NCBI GenBank assembly: GCA_900540805.1
Contig: UQHL01000025.1
Coordinates: 1-40,460 of the forward strand
Source: an uncultured Eubacteriales bacterium
GTDB lineage: Bacteria > Bacillota > Clostridia > Christensenellales > Borkfalkiaceae
DNA: 40,460 nucleotides
Direction of reading: 5' to 3'
Notes under the pieces: generated by a model
Told to the model about the DNA's origin: nothing
Database searches by the model: none
What the model saw: only the letters and a program-made list of their open reading frames with translations
Shown here: positions 39,914-40,460 of the stretch, piece by piece
How positions within the stretch are numbered: position 1 is the stretch's first letter
Layout: the number at the start of each line of letters is the position of its first letter
Made by a program: the position numbers and the translations under genes

Positions 39914-39942
39914 ATTATAAGCTCTTTTGATAAGATTGTCAA
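39914..39942 (-). promoter_or_regulatory. Consensus sigma-A promoter of the small membrane gene
   Basis: TTGACA (39942-39937), 17-nt spacer, TATAAT (39919-39914) on the minus strand; leader about 25 nt. Confidence 0.85.
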
Positions 39943-39999
39943 CATACAAATTAAATTCTGCGGTGAAAAATTTGTTAAAAAAGAAACTTTTTTATATTT

Positions 40000-40254
40000 T
40001 TAGCGCTCCTCTTTCCCGTCTTTGTCCTGCGGCGGCTGCGTATTTTGAAAATTAAGCTCGGAAAGATCGGCGTGCCGCGCCTGTTTGTCGTTTTCCTCCT
40101 GCTTTTGCTTGCAAAGGAGCATCAGCCCGAAAAAGAGAAAGGCGCCGAGGCCGCAAAGCCCCGCCCACGCCCAGGAAAGAAGCGCGCCGAGCGGAATGAC
40201 GAGCGCCGCAAATACGGCCGCGATCAGCGTAAAGATAATTCGCAGAGTTTTCAA
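40000..40254 (-). CDS. Small two-segment membrane protein, unknown function
   Basis: 84 residues from TTG 40254, chosen because GGGAGG lies 5 nt upstream; the longer frame to 40302 would start inside hairpin element copy 2. MKTLRIIFTLIAAVFAALVIPLGALLSWAWAGLCGLGAFLFFGLMLLCKQK gives two membrane segments, then a polar tail (about 52-84) facing the cytoplasm. No domain recognised. Its promoter must lie in or beyond the repeat elements; only a lone TATAAT (40344-40339) without a good -35 was found. Confidence 0.65.
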   Translation of the reverse strand: MKTLRIIFTLIAAVFAALVIPLGALLSWAWAGLCGLGAFLFFGLMLLCKQKQEENDKQARHADLSELNFQNTQPPQDKDGKEER

Positions 40255-40267
40255 GGGAACCTCCCGT

Positions 40268-40344
40268 GCGGAAATGCGGAAGCACGAAGTAGTTATCAGC
40301 ATTTCCGAGCCTTATTCAAACATAACGTCAGCTATGTTATTATA
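40268..40344 (+). repeat. Dispersed hairpin element, copy 2
   Basis: Stem GCGGAAATGC (40268-40277) / GCATTTCCG (40299-40307), 21-nt loop with GGAAGCACGAAG at its start, then the same GCCTTATTCAAACATAAC linker as copy 1 and a partly decayed second palindrome (AACATA / TATGTT). Confidence 0.8.
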
Positions 40345-40347
40345 GAA

Positions 40348-40388
40348 GCGAAAATATGCAAGCGCAGAGCATTGTCGAATATTTTCGC
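40348..40388 (+). repeat. Dispersed hairpin element, copy 3 (diverged)
   Basis: Perfect 10-bp stem GCGAAAATAT (40348-40357) / ATATTTTCGC (40379-40388), again with a 21-nt loop, GCAAGCGCAGAG at its start. Three stem base pairs differ from copies 1 and 2, each by a paired change. A TATATAATAATG sequence follows at 40411. Confidence 0.65.
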
Positions 40389-40460
40389 GCTCAATTTAAC
40401 AGCGTTTTTCTATATAATAATGATAGCATAGAAACAGGAAGAAGTCAAGCGAAGGGGGAG

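Overview
The window looks like a chromosomal segment around the replication origin of a Gram-positive, endospore-forming Firmicute (Bacillota, class Clostridia). Evidence: sigma-A promoters of the TTGACA-17-TATAAT type, strong AGGAGG ribosome sites, core genes in B. subtilis-like groupings (yaaO-like/tmk/holB/ricT; rpmH/rnpA/yidD/yidC/khpB; alaR/alaT), and sporulation-type genes (PdaB-like deacetylase, YyaC, BclA-like surface protein) preceded by sequences resembling sigma-E, sigma-F and sigma-K promoters. No phage, insertion sequence, CRISPR array, tRNA or rRNA was seen.

Left part (1-18.6 kb): an NCS2 uracil/xanthine permease with a long leader, a two-OB-fold SSB-like protein and a PdaB-like deacetylase lie on the minus strand. 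On the plus strand follow a self-regulated sdpR-sdpI-natA-natB operon, a small conserved protein, a GT-C membrane glycosyltransferase, alaR-alaT, greA-lysS, an unknown membrane-anchored protein, an Orn/Lys/Arg decarboxylase-like protein, tmk, holB and ricT.

Origin part (18.7-26.1 kb): a BclA-like protein, a SLOG/YpsA-like protein and rsmG point left. A 645-bp intergenic region then carries five perfect TTATCCACA boxes, several variants and a run of DnaA-trios: a convincing oriC. dnaN starts immediately to its right. No dnaA lies in the usual place between oriC and dnaN, nor anywhere in the window. The rpmH-rnpA-yidD-yidC-khpB series runs rightward after dnaN, whereas in most Firmicutes it lies on the other side of oriC and points away. 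yidC has a large extra extracellular domain and khpB a repetitive GYxKPYNxD tail.

Right part (26.1-40.5 kb): an NfeD-like/flotillin pair behind a 325-nt structured leader, a frameshifted unknown membrane protein, a beta-propeller-like protein, a VOC protein, queT behind a preQ1-I riboswitch, cvpA, yyaC, a second cluster of DnaA boxes (34.08-34.39 kb), a PadR-DUF1700-DUF4097 operon with its own operator, ftsH, a divergent parB-family gene and two small membrane proteins.

Most noteworthy: the rearranged origin without dnaA and a second DnaA-box cluster 13 kb away; a dispersed hairpin element (three copies) whose stems differ by compensatory changes; two genes whose start codon sits where transcription should begin (leaderless); and the KhpB and YidC extensions.
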